From NCBI GenBank assembly GCA_021779695.1, contig JAJYAE010000250.1:1-6533 (forward strand): a DNA stretch of 6,533 nt, given 5' to 3'. Position numbers and translations under genes: made by a program. Below, in pieces: positions 1-5,417 of this stretch. Positions within the stretch are counted from its first letter, which is position 1. Each line of letters opens with the position of its first letter. The notes under the pieces are model-generated. The model searched no databases. It had not been told where the DNA came from and saw only the letters and a program-made list of their open reading frames with translations. Source of the stretch: Acidobacteriota bacterium (GTDB taxonomy: Bacteria > Acidobacteriota > Terriglobia > Terriglobales > Acidobacteriaceae).

Positions 1-45
1 GCCGAGTGGCAGCAGCGCATCGCCGGCATCCCTATCCTGCAGTAG
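1..45 (+). CDS. C-terminal end of an unidentified upstream gene (partial)
   Basis: Frame 1 is open from the window edge and reads AEWQQRIAGIPILQ followed by TAG at 43-45. Codon choice (GCC, CAG, CGC, ATC, CTG) matches the other genes here. The fragment is too short to identify. Support for it being real comes from context: a strong stem-loop with flanking A and T runs starts 26 bases downstream, and the next gene converges on it from the right, which is the usual layout for two convergent gene ends. It could also be chance, because 14 codons carry little statistical weight. Confidence 0.4.
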   Translation, partial: AEWQQRIAGIPILQ

Positions 46-71
46 CGCAGCACACAGCCGCGCAAGCAAAA

Positions 72-125
72 CAGGCTCCTCATCCCGCCCGTTGCCGGGT
101 CCGGTCATGAGGAGCCTGCTGTTTT
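72..125. terminator. Bidirectional rho-independent-like terminator between convergent genes
   Basis: A perfect 12-bp stem is formed by CAGGCTCCTCAT (72-83) and ATGAGGAGCCTG (107-118), with a GC-rich 23-nt loop. On the minus strand the stem is followed immediately by TTTT (complement of 68-71), and it begins 14 nt past the xylanase stop codon. On the plus strand it is followed after CTG by TTTT (122-125). The stem therefore works for transcripts from either side: the xylanase mRNA and the gene ending at 45. The loop is longer than in classical terminators, and the T runs are short. Confidence 0.8.
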
Positions 126-132
126 GCGGCGC

Positions 133-3096
133 TTACTGCTGTGCGCCGCGGTTGAAGTTCATCGTCTGCGTCGCCGTCCCCGTGTCATACACAGCCGAGC
201 TCCACGGCACGTTCACCGTAAACTCCGCATTCGGATTGCAGCCCACGATGCTCACCGTGATCTGCGCGCTCGCCGTTCCGCCCGTGCCAATATCGCCCAG
301 CAGCATCGGGAAGCTCGACGGCGACACCACCCTTGGCGTGCAGGCAGGCTCCGTCAGTTGCGTGAAGGTGATGCCGTTCAGCTGCGTCGCATACGCCGGT
401 CCCGCATTGCCGTTCGTCGCCGTCACCGTCAGTACGCGCTCATCGCTCGTCGTCGCCGTGCTCGTAATGGCAAACGCCATCCCGTACCCCGGCAGTTGCG
501 TCGGATCGACAATCCCCCAGTACGCCGGCTTGGCCTGCAGTTGCATGTCAAACGGCAGCGGATAATCCGTCCGCGTCACCGGGAAGCTGTCCAGCCACGT
601 GTCGTCGTCCGCCATGCCCCACAGCGTCACAGCACTCAATTTGCCGCTCAGTTGCCTGAAGGCATCAAAGTACTGCTTGTATAGCCAGCCCTGCTCGGCC
701 AGCACCGCAGGCGGAATGGTACTTCCATAGTTCGACTTCGTGTCTCCCGCGTTGTACACGCTCATATCCAGCTCGGTTACCTGCTGGTCAATTCCCGGAA
801 AGTCCTCCGCCATCGTGTCGATCGCATTCACCATGGCTGTGGTGGAGGGATAGTTGATCGCGTTGTGCATCTCGTGCCCAACGCCATCGATCGGAATCCC
901 CCGCGAGCGAAGATCTCCCACCACCTTCACCAGGCACGCCAGCCGCGCCGGGTCTGCCGTGCTGTAGTCGTTCAGGAACAGCTTCGTCCCCGCGGGCGTA
1001 TACTGCCGCGCCGTCTGGAACGCCAGGTCAATGTAGCTCTTGCCCAGCACCTTGTAGAACGGCCCGTGCAGCAGGCAGTCCGGCTGCGAGGGATCCAGCG
1101 GCTCATTCACTACATCCCACGCATACACCTTGCTCCCAAAGTGCTGCACCTCGTTCTGGATGTGCTCCACGATATTCTGCTTCACCGTCGCCTGGTTTGC
1201 AGCCGAGTTCGTCCCGTCGCCATACGCATACGACGGTGTCTGCGAGCCCGATGCCCACACCAGATTGTGTCCGCGAATCCGCGAGCCGTTACACACCGCC
1301 TCGCCCACCTCCGCGTCCGCATTGGCAAAATCAAACACGCCCGGAGAGCTCTCCACCGAGGCCCACTTCATGTCGTTGCCCGACGTGATGCTGTCAAAGT
1401 GCTTCCCCAGAAGTTGCGCATGCGGCCCCGACAAGTCCGTCGGATCCACCGCCGTCCCCACCGGGAAGAACTGCGCCAGCGTCTTGTAGATCGACGGAAT
1501 ATTAGCCTGAATCGTCGCCGGCGGCACATACGTCAGTTGGAAATCGTCCAGGTAGAACGACACCAGGTCATTCCCCGACGCTGGCACCGTCTGAAAGTAC
1601 AGATACGCCTGCCCCGGGTCGTAGTTGCTCGACATGTTGTAGCCCATCACGGTGATCTGGTGCCATTGCCCATCCGCCGGCACCGTCACGCCCGGATACC
1701 CCGTCACGCTTGAATAGCTCGTGTTCCCGCTCAGCGTCGTCTGCAGGCTGATGTTGATGACGTGATTCGTTCCATCCGCCGGCGTCAGCATCACCCAGCC
1801 GCTCACGTTGTATACCGACCCCGGATACATCTTGTTGTTCACGCTGATCTGCGGACCATCCCAGTTTCCGATGCGTCCCGTCGTCAGCAGGCTGTGCGTG
1901 CCGCTGTGCGCCGCCGACGTTGAATTCGTCACGCTCGACGTGCCCGACCGCGAGCTCCATCCATCCGTCCCGCCGTCTTCAAACGTGCTCGTGATGCCCG
2001 TGTTGTCCTGCTGCGCTGGATTCGGCGGCGGTGGCGACAACTGGCTGATCGTCACATCGCCCACATAGAACGAGTCCGTCGCGCTGCTTGATTGCATGTA
2101 CAGCAGCAGCGTCGTCGGCGGCCCCGGAAGATTGCTGAAGCTGAACGTCCCCTGCACCTTGGTCCAGGTCGTCGCAGAAAGCGCACTTGACGTCGCAATG
2201 TTCGCATATGCCCCGCTCGTCGCGCAGTCCGCCGTCTTCGTCGACATCGTCACCGTCGGGCCGCTCCCGTCCGCCGTCGCCAGCAGCACATACGCCGTCA
2301 CCTGGTACGTCGCTCCCGCCACCACGCCGTTCACGCCCAGCAGGTTCAGGCTCGGCCCCATGTAACCAGCAGTGCGATTCGACACCAGCAGGCTGTCCGC
2401 ATCGCCATTCGGGTCCGTCACCGGCGGCGCCGCGCTCGCCAGCGTCACGCTCCCAAACGGCATCCACCCATCCGTCCCGCCTGAAAACGTGTACGTCGCC
2501 AGCGTCGAACCGCTCGGCGGCGGCGCCGTCTCTGTGATCACAACATCATCCAGATAAAACGATGTCGCCGTCGTCGCGCCCACCAGTTGCGCGTACAGCA
2601 TCAGCGCCGTCTCCGTCGTGCTCGGCGTGTACGTGCCCCCAATCTGCGCCCAGCCCGTGTCGTTCACGGCCACCTTGTATCCGCCAATCGTGTCGTAGCA
2701 CGCGCCGCCGGAGCAGCTCGGATCGCTCCGCTTGATCGTGAAGTTCGCATCCGATGCGCCTTCCCCGCTCGTCAGGCGCACCCACCCCGTGATCGAATAC
2801 GTCGCGCCCGCCTGCAGCAGGCCCGTCACAGCGATCGATGGCCCGCCCGCTCCGCCGCTGCTCGTCGTCGTCAGCAGGCTGTGCGAGCCCGCATATGCCG
2901 CGGCATTCGATTGCACTGGCGCGCTCGCGCCGTTAAATGAAACCCACCCGTCCGTTCCGCTCTCAAAGTTGTATGTCGCCACCGTCTGCGCGTGCATCGT
3001 TCCCGCAAACATCCCCACCATCGCCAGCACTGCACCCCACACTCCAGGTGCGCAATTCCCACGCCGAGCCCAAAGGCTCTTCAAGCCGCAACTCAT
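133..3096 (-). CDS. Secreted multi-modular GH10 endo-beta-1,4-xylanase with three N-terminal carbohydrate-binding modules
   Basis: A 987-residue extracellular endo-1,4-beta-xylanase (EC 3.2.1.8 expected from GH10) that would cleave the xylan backbone. Residues 1-36 look like a signal peptide: basic residues near 11-12, a hydrophobic core at 18-32, and likely cleavage after MHA. Three jelly-roll-like modules follow (about 38-190, 198-353 and 367-525), joined by Pro-rich linkers. The GH10 barrel spans about 530-868: KHFDSITSGNDMKW (565-578), RGHNLVW (608-614), acid/base E665 in WDVVNEP, nucleophile E775 in VTELD, and LWGMADDDTW (825-834). Residues 872-987 form an extra beta-rich domain. The start is well set: AAGGAG lies 8 nt before the ATG. 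Oddities are Gly573 where many GH10 enzymes have Glu (the ENxxK motif), and Glu742 in GHEMH where Gln is usual. The signal peptide plus modular layout indicates action on insoluble plant cell wall. The family call is firm; the exact substrate is inferred. Confidence 0.95.
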   Translation of the reverse strand: MSCGLKSLWARRGNCAPGVWGAVLAMVGMFAGTMHAQTVATYNFESGTDGWVSFNGASAPVQSNAAAYAGSHSLLTTTSSGGAGGPSIAVTGLLQAGATYSITGWVRLTSGEGASDANFTIKRSDPSCSGGACYDTIGGYKVAVNDTGWAQIGGTYTPSTTETALMLYAQLVGATTATSFYLDDVVITETAPPPSGSTLATYTFSGGTDGWMPFGSVTLASAAPPVTDPNGDADSLLVSNRTAGYMGPSLNLLGVNGVVAGATYQVTAYVLLATADGSGPTVTMSTKTADCATSGAYANIATSSALSATTWTKVQGTFSFSNLPGPPTTLLLYMQSSSATDSFYVGDVTISQLSPPPPNPAQQDNTGITSTFEDGGTDGWSSRSGTSSVTNSTSAAHSGTHSLLTTGRIGNWDGPQISVNNKMYPGSVYNVSGWVMLTPADGTNHVINISLQTTLSGNTSYSSVTGYPGVTVPADGQWHQITVMGYNMSSNYDPGQAYLYFQTVPASGNDLVSFYLDDFQLTYVPPATIQANIPSIYKTLAQFFPVGTAVDPTDLSGPHAQLLGKHFDSITSGNDMKWASVESSPGVFDFANADAEVGEAVCNGSRIRGHNLVWASGSQTPSYAYGDGTNSAANQATVKQNIVEHIQNEVQHFGSKVYAWDVVNEPLDPSQPDCLLHGPFYKVLGKSYIDLAFQTARQYTPAGTKLFLNDYSTADPARLACLVKVVGDLRSRGIPIDGVGHEMHNAINYPSTTAMVNAIDTMAEDFPGIDQQVTELDMSVYNAGDTKSNYGSTIPPAVLAEQGWLYKQYFDAFRQLSGKLSAVTLWGMADDDTWLDSFPVTRTDYPLPFDMQLQAKPAYWGIVDPTQLPGYGMAFAITSTATTSDERVLTVTATNGNAGPAYATQLNGITFTQLTEPACTPRVVSPSSFPMLLGDIGTGGTASAQITVSIVGCNPNAEFTVNVPWSSAVYDTGTATQTMNFNRGAQQ
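1522..2985 (-). repeat. Three tandem CBM4/9/22-like carbohydrate-binding modules encoded inside the xylanase
   Basis: The N-terminal half of the xylanase is a threefold divergent repeat of about 155 residues. Each copy opens with a Phe-then-GTDGW signature (residues 44-51, 204-211, 372-380). Each has a GPS/GPQ segment (85-87, 247-249, 414-416), then a (G)xxYxVxxWVxL strand (100-108, 264-272, 429-437), and closes with SFYLDD or SFYVGD (179-184, 342-347, 513-518). This is the pattern of the CBM_4_9 Pfam group, and CBM22 is the family most often found N-terminal to GH10, so CBM22 is my first guess for at least some copies. Copy 2 is the most divergent, with SFYVGD and AYV in place of GWV. The copies probably arose by internal duplication and then diverged. 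Confidence 0.8.
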
Positions 3097-3104
3097 ATCC
3101 AGCT

Positions 3105-3110
3105 CTCCTT
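3105..3110 (-). promoter_or_regulatory. Ribosome binding site of the xylanase
   Basis: On the minus strand AAGGAG stands 8 nt before the ATG at 3096-3094. It is the strongest Shine-Dalgarno match in the window and fixes the start. A small hairpin ends at its first base (TGGAA at 3125-3121 on the message, TTCCA at 3114-3110), so the site could be partly affected by local folding. Confidence 0.85.
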
Positions 3111-3133
3111 GGAAGACGTTTTCCAGCGCGCAC

Positions 3134-3178
3134 TACTCTGCGCATCCCGCGTCACGGAATGTTCAGGAGCGCAGAGTA
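3134..3178. repeat. 10-bp perfect inverted repeat in the xylanase leader
   Basis: TACTCTGCGC (3134-3143) is the exact reverse complement of GCGCAGAGTA (3169-3178), with 25 nt between. It lies 38 to 82 nt before the xylanase ATG, inside the predicted 5' untranslated region, so it would form a stem in the mRNA or act as a bipartite protein site in DNA. The arm at 3169-3178 also overlaps the 18-bp palindrome at 3174-3191, so the two structures are mutually exclusive in RNA. Confidence 0.6.
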
Positions 3179-3191
3179 ATTCGATTTACTC
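3174..3191. promoter_or_regulatory. Candidate operator: 18-bp CpG-centred palindrome at the xylanase transcription start
   Basis: On the minus strand the sequence reads GAGTAAATCGAATTACTC. It matches its own reverse complement at 16 of 18 positions, with 6-bp outer arms and a central TCGA. It starts about 4 nt downstream of the transcription start predicted from the adjacent -35/-10 pair, a position where bound repressors block initiation. Length, symmetry and the central CpG resemble LacI-family operators, which often control glycan-degradation genes. No regulator is encoded in the window, so the family assignment is inference. Confidence 0.45.
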
Positions 3192-3201
3192 AAGCGGCGC
3201 G

Positions 3202-3231
3202 AGTATAGTCACGCCTTTCCTCAAATGTCAA
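3202..3231 (-). promoter_or_regulatory. Sigma70-type promoter of the xylanase
   Basis: Reading the minus strand, TTGACA (complement of 3226-3231) is a perfect -35 box, followed by an 18-nt spacer and TATACT (complement of 3202-3207), a five-of-six -10 box. The predicted start is near 3195, giving a leader of about 100 nt. The match is much stronger than anything upstream of the other genes, so the xylanase probably has its own promoter rather than depending on read-through from the barrel gene. Confidence 0.75.
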
Positions 3232-3302
3232 GAAAGATTTGTGCTGGATTTCTTCGTAGCCTATCGAAGGTCGCAGGCCGGCTGCGCAGGCCACCTCATC
3301 CC

Positions 3303-3324
3303 TTCCGCGGTCAACGCCGCGGAA
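3303..3324 (-). terminator. Stem-loop downstream of the outer-membrane protein gene, possible terminator
   Basis: TTCCGCGG (3303-3310) and CCGCGGAA (3317-3324) form a perfect 8-bp stem with a 6-nt loop, 38 nt past the stop codon of the barrel gene and upstream of the xylanase promoter. No T run follows on the minus strand, so it is not a textbook rho-independent terminator. It may instead stabilise the 3' end or bind a protein. The rest of this gap also contains a 5-bp palindromic pair, CTTCG (3252-3256) with CGAAG (3265-3269), just upstream of the -35 box. Confidence 0.4.
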
Positions 3325-3362
3325 AGAATGAGAAATCAATCAGGTGAGATGATCGTCCTGCG

Positions 3363-4115
3363 CTAGCGCAGCTTCTTGCCAAACCGGTACACAAAGCCCC
3401 AGTTGAACCCCCAGCTGTTCTGGTTCGACGACCCGAAACCCGTCAGCATGTCATCCCCTGACAGCCGGATCGAGATGTTCGGCGTGAGATTCGCCTCCCC
3501 CAGCAGGCTCGGGCTGATCGCATACGTCCACCCATCCGGGTACAGCCCCAGCGGCACGCTTCCGAACCCGTTCGTATCGCTCGAGAAGTTCCCCAGCGCC
3601 GTTCCACCCAGCGCCCTCACTGCAATCGAATACTTCGGTCGCACATACACTCGATACGTCGGTCCCGCCATCATCGTGTATTCGCTGATCGCAGGCCGCG
3701 TGATCGCCGCAAAGTTCAGCCCCACATACGCGGTTCCGTAGTAACCGCGCATGTCCGCCGTCGCGCCAAGCCTCTGGGTCAGATACCGCGTCAGCCCCGT
3801 ATCCCAGCCGTAGTAGGCTACGCGCTCCTTGTCCGGGCCGGGAATAAACCGCAGATATCCCATCCCCAGGTACGCTTCCCACTCCGGCGAATACGTATCG
3901 TGAATCGCCTGCGCTTCGCGCTGCTGCCGCCGTAACCGGATCCGTTCCTGCACACTCATCTGTGCCGAGTCCTGCTGCGGACTCGCTTGCGCACTCACCG
4001 GCGGGCCGTCCAGCGACGAGCTGCTGCTGCTCGACTCCGGGCCCTCCGCGTGCACCACCATGACCGCCGGCATCAAAAGAGCCAGCACACACACAATACG
4101 GCGGAATAAAACCAT
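3363..4115 (-). CDS. Small outer-membrane beta-barrel protein, function unknown
   Basis: A 250-residue envelope protein. Residues 1-23 are a signal peptide (FRR, hydrophobic core, VVHA cleavage site). A run of seven Ser (28-34) and a Pro/Gln/Ser linker follow, then a charged Arg/Gln-rich probable helix (about 54-75). From about 78 to 250 the sequence alternates aromatic and small residues in short strands separated by turns, for example WEAYLGMGYLRF and MMAGPTYRVYV. It ends in the strand NWGFVYRFGKKLR, typical of small outer-membrane barrels. I chose the ATG at 4113-4115 because the signal peptide fits it and GGAGGT lies 12 nt upstream. A GTG 12 codons earlier (4149-4151) keeps frame but would put non-signal residues first. 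Ligand and role are unknown. It sits upstream of the xylanase on the same strand with a 266-bp gap, so co-function in xylan use is only possible. Confidence 0.75.
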   Translation of the reverse strand: MVLFRRIVCVLALLMPAVMVVHAEGPESSSSSSSLDGPPVSAQASPQQDSAQMSVQERIRLRRQQREAQAIHDTYSPEWEAYLGMGYLRFIPGPDKERVAYYGWDTGLTRYLTQRLGATADMRGYYGTAYVGLNFAAITRPAISEYTMMAGPTYRVYVRPKYSIAVRALGGTALGNFSSDTNGFGSVPLGLYPDGWTYAISPSLLGEANLTPNISIRLSGDDMLTGFGSSNQNSWGFNWGFVYRFGKKLR

Positions 4116-4152
4116 CGCTTTCGGGATACCTCCACAACGTGACGGAAGCACC

Positions 4153-4164
4153 CGCTTCGAAGCG
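4153..4164. repeat. 12-bp perfect palindrome upstream of the outer-membrane protein gene
   Basis: CGCTTCGAAGCG is a perfect palindrome 37 nt upstream of the chosen ATG of the barrel gene, in the divergent gap with the cytochrome gene. It could be a small operator or a leader hairpin. The rest of the gap (4165-4352) is pyrimidine-rich on the plus strand. I found no convincing -35/-10 pair there for either gene; the AT-rich patch GATTTAATAA (minus strand, near 4177-4188) is the best -10 candidate for the barrel gene. Confidence 0.3.
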
Positions 4165-4352
4165 CTCCCCCATTCGTTATTAAATCATCTGCCACCGCCC
4201 CTTGGGCGTCGTCGCTCCTTCCTTGGACGCACTTCTTCGCCCTTTGACGCCTCCCGCCCCACGCCCGTATCCCCGCCTGGCCCCATTTCTCCCCACTTTC
4301 CTTCCTCTTCCACATCCACGCCCAACGTCTATGCAATACGATGGAATGCCAC

Positions 4353-4358
4353 GGAGGT
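4353..4358 (+). promoter_or_regulatory. Ribosome binding site deciding the cytochrome start
   Basis: GGAGGT lies 10 nt before the ATG at 4369-4371. The frame stays open upstream to 4060, but the region before 4369 encodes Pro/Ser/Arg-rich sequence with no domain and overlaps the divergent gene. The Shine-Dalgarno plus the immediately following membrane anchor fixes 4369 as the start. Confidence 0.75.
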
Positions 4359-4368
4359 TTTTGCATTC

Positions 4369-4935
4369 ATGTCCAGATTCCTGCTCGGAATCCTCATCGG
4401 CCTGCTCCTCGTTCCGATCGCCGGCCTGCTCTACTTCAAATTTGGCGACCTTCCCGTCGCCGTCGCCGATAAGCCCTTTCCCATGGAGCGGCAGATCACC
4501 CACGTCGCCCTCAACGCACGCATCGACCGCGAAATGATCGCTCAGCCTCCCATTCAGCCCACCGGCGATAACCTCGTCGCAGGCGCACACATCTACGTCG
4601 AAAAATGCGCCTTCTGCCACGGCCTCTACCAGCAGCCTTCCGACATTGGAAAAAACATGTTCCCCGACGCCCCCCCGCTCTGGAAGGCCCACCACAACGG
4701 CAAAGTCGTCGGCGTCAGCGACGACCCGCCCGGCGAAACCTATTGGAAGGTCTACAACGGCATCCGCCTCACCGGCATGCCCGCCTACGACAAGCAGCTC
4801 ACTGAAACTGAGATGTGGCAGGTCACCCTTCTGCTCGCCAACGCCGACAAGCCCCTGCCGCCCGCCGCGCTAGACCTCCTGCGCCCGGCCGCGCTGGCGC
4901 CCGCCGCACCGGCAGCCAGCCCCGCCGCCAAATAA
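4369..4935 (+). CDS. Membrane-anchored mono-haem class I cytochrome c
   Basis: A 188-residue electron-transfer protein. Residues 4-22 form one hydrophobic helix after MSR, giving an uncleaved N-terminal anchor with the haem domain in the periplasm. Haem attachment is CAFCH (C80, C83, H84). The likely sixth ligand is Met137 in the LTGMPAY motif, and TEMWQVTLLL (146-155) is the usual C-terminal helix of the cytochrome c / cbb3 subunit III-like fold. The tail (about 161-188) is Pro/Ala-rich and probably disordered, ending in Lys. It is a single-domain protein with one CXXCH, and no oxidase or dehydrogenase subunit lies beside it here, so its partner is unknown. A menaquinone gene lies just downstream on the same strand, consistent with a respiratory role. 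The domain call is firm; placement in a particular respiratory complex is not possible. Confidence 0.9.
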   Translation: MSRFLLGILIGLLLVPIAGLLYFKFGDLPVAVADKPFPMERQITHVALNARIDREMIAQPPIQPTGDNLVAGAHIYVEKCAFCHGLYQQPSDIGKNMFPDAPPLWKAHHNGKVVGVSDDPPGETYWKVYNGIRLTGMPAYDKQLTETEMWQVTLLLANADKPLPPAALDLLRPAALAPAAPAASPAAK

Positions 4936-4943
4936 CACCCACC

Positions 4944-4970
4944 GTGACTCCGTGCGCTGCGCGGAGTCAC
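4944..4970 (+). terminator. Hairpin just after the cytochrome gene, probable terminator or 3' end stabiliser
   Basis: GTGACTCCG (4944-4952) pairs perfectly with CGGAGTCAC (4962-4970) around a 9-nt loop, starting 8 nt after the cytochrome stop codon. A C-rich stretch follows instead of a T run, so it may rely on Rho or simply protect the message end. Its position makes it likely that the next small frame is outside the main cytochrome transcript. Confidence 0.5.
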
Positions 4971-4996
4971 CCCCACCCCGCAGCACCCGGTACGCC

Positions 4997-5101
4997 ATGC
5001 TTGACTCCATTCGCAACGGTATCCGCTTTTTCCTCATGTGCCTCGGCATCTCCAGCCCGAACAAGAAGCCCGCACCGCCACCTGAGGCACCGAAAAAATA
5101 A
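4997..5101 (+). CDS. Possible 34-residue small protein with hydrophobic GIS segment and Pro/Lys tail
   Basis: A short frame from ATG to TAA reading MLDSIRNGIRFFLMCLGISS, then a PNKKPAPPPEAPKK tail. The first 18 residues are amphipathic to hydrophobic (IRFFLMCLGI) and could lie on or in a membrane; the tail is Pro/Lys-rich. Codons mostly follow the window's C/G-ending preference. I see no good Shine-Dalgarno upstream, which is the main reason for doubt. It lies between a hairpin and a second small frame that shares its FL...GIS pattern, and its stop-codon context matches that of the cytochrome gene over 13 nt. I recognise no family. Confidence 0.45.
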   Translation: MLDSIRNGIRFFLMCLGISSPNKKPAPPPEAPKK

Positions 5102-5162
5102 CACCCACTTCGCGCACCCGCGCCCAATTTTCCCGCAACCTCCTTCCCGCTCGACGCTCCAA

Positions 5163-5168
5163 TACAAT
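5163..5168 (+). promoter_or_regulatory. Candidate -10 element before the second small frame
   Basis: TACAAT is a good -10 hexamer in an otherwise GC-rich stretch, with a predicted start near 5175 and a leader of roughly 30 nt to the ATG at 5204. No recognisable -35 box sits at the right distance. The leader contains GAGGAG (5169-5174) and CTCCTC (5189-5194), which can pair and sequester the purine-rich segment. Confidence 0.25.
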
Positions 5169-5203
5169 GAGGAGAGAGTGAAGCAACGCTCCTCTTTCAC
5201 CCT

Positions 5204-5359
5204 ATGACCCGTTCCGGCATCGTCGAACGTCTCCACGCCTTCTGGGACTTCCTCGTCCTTTTCAGTGGCATCTCCACCGCGTCCAATCTCTCGCGCACCC
5301 GCCGCGAGCCCGTTGTCAACCGCGGCCTCTTTCTCTTCCGTCAACACCGCACCCGCTAG
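5204..5359 (+). CDS. Possible 51-residue small protein with hydrophobic GIS segment
   Basis: The ATG-to-TAG frame begins MTRSGIVERLHAFWDFLVLF, then SGISTASNL and an Arg-rich tail ending QHRTR. Third codon positions are overwhelmingly C or G, as in the neighbouring genes, which supports coding. Residues about 8-23 form a probable amphipathic or membrane-associated helix. Aligned on Gly-Ile-Ser, it resembles the 34-residue frame upstream (FFLMCLGIS against DFLVLFSGIS). There is no clear ribosome binding site next to the ATG. The Arg-rich second half lacks similarity to the other frame. Function unknown; it could also be chance in GC-rich DNA. Confidence 0.4.
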   Translation: MTRSGIVERLHAFWDFLVLFSGISTASNLSRTRREPVVNRGLFLFRQHRTR

Positions 5360-5417
5360 CAGCACGCGCCCCACTCCGGACTTCCAGCTCCATGCAACAG
5401 GATCTTGGAAGCTGTGC

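Noticed and set aside
865..1713. Plus-strand open frame opposite the GH10 domain
   Set aside because: Arg/His/Val-rich shadow of the xylanase with no recognisable motif; the xylanase carries both catalytic signatures, a signal peptide and a ribosome binding site.
1979..2467. Minus-strand 162-codon frame inside the xylanase CBM region
   Set aside because: Same strand but a different frame from the xylanase; Gly/Asp/Arg-rich without domain, and fully contained in a gene whose protein repeat pattern is clear.
3273..3290. Short direct repeat GCAGGCC within the gap before the xylanase promoter
   Set aside because: Seven bases twice in GC-rich DNA is expected by chance; no third copy or array is present.
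3451..4173. Minus-strand 240-codon frame overlapping the outer-membrane protein gene
   Set aside because: Out-of-frame shadow with Gly/Ala/Asp/Arg-rich sequence; the alternative frame has a signal peptide and barrel strands.
4251..4281. TTTGAC ... GTATCC as a promoter for the cytochrome gene
   Set aside because: The -10 is too poor and the spacing cannot be told from chance in this pyrimidine-rich stretch.
4060..4368. N-terminal extension of the cytochrome frame back to 4060
   Set aside because: The extra 103 residues are Pro/Ser/Arg-rich, overlap the start of the divergent gene, and precede a good GGAGGT site and membrane anchor at 4369.
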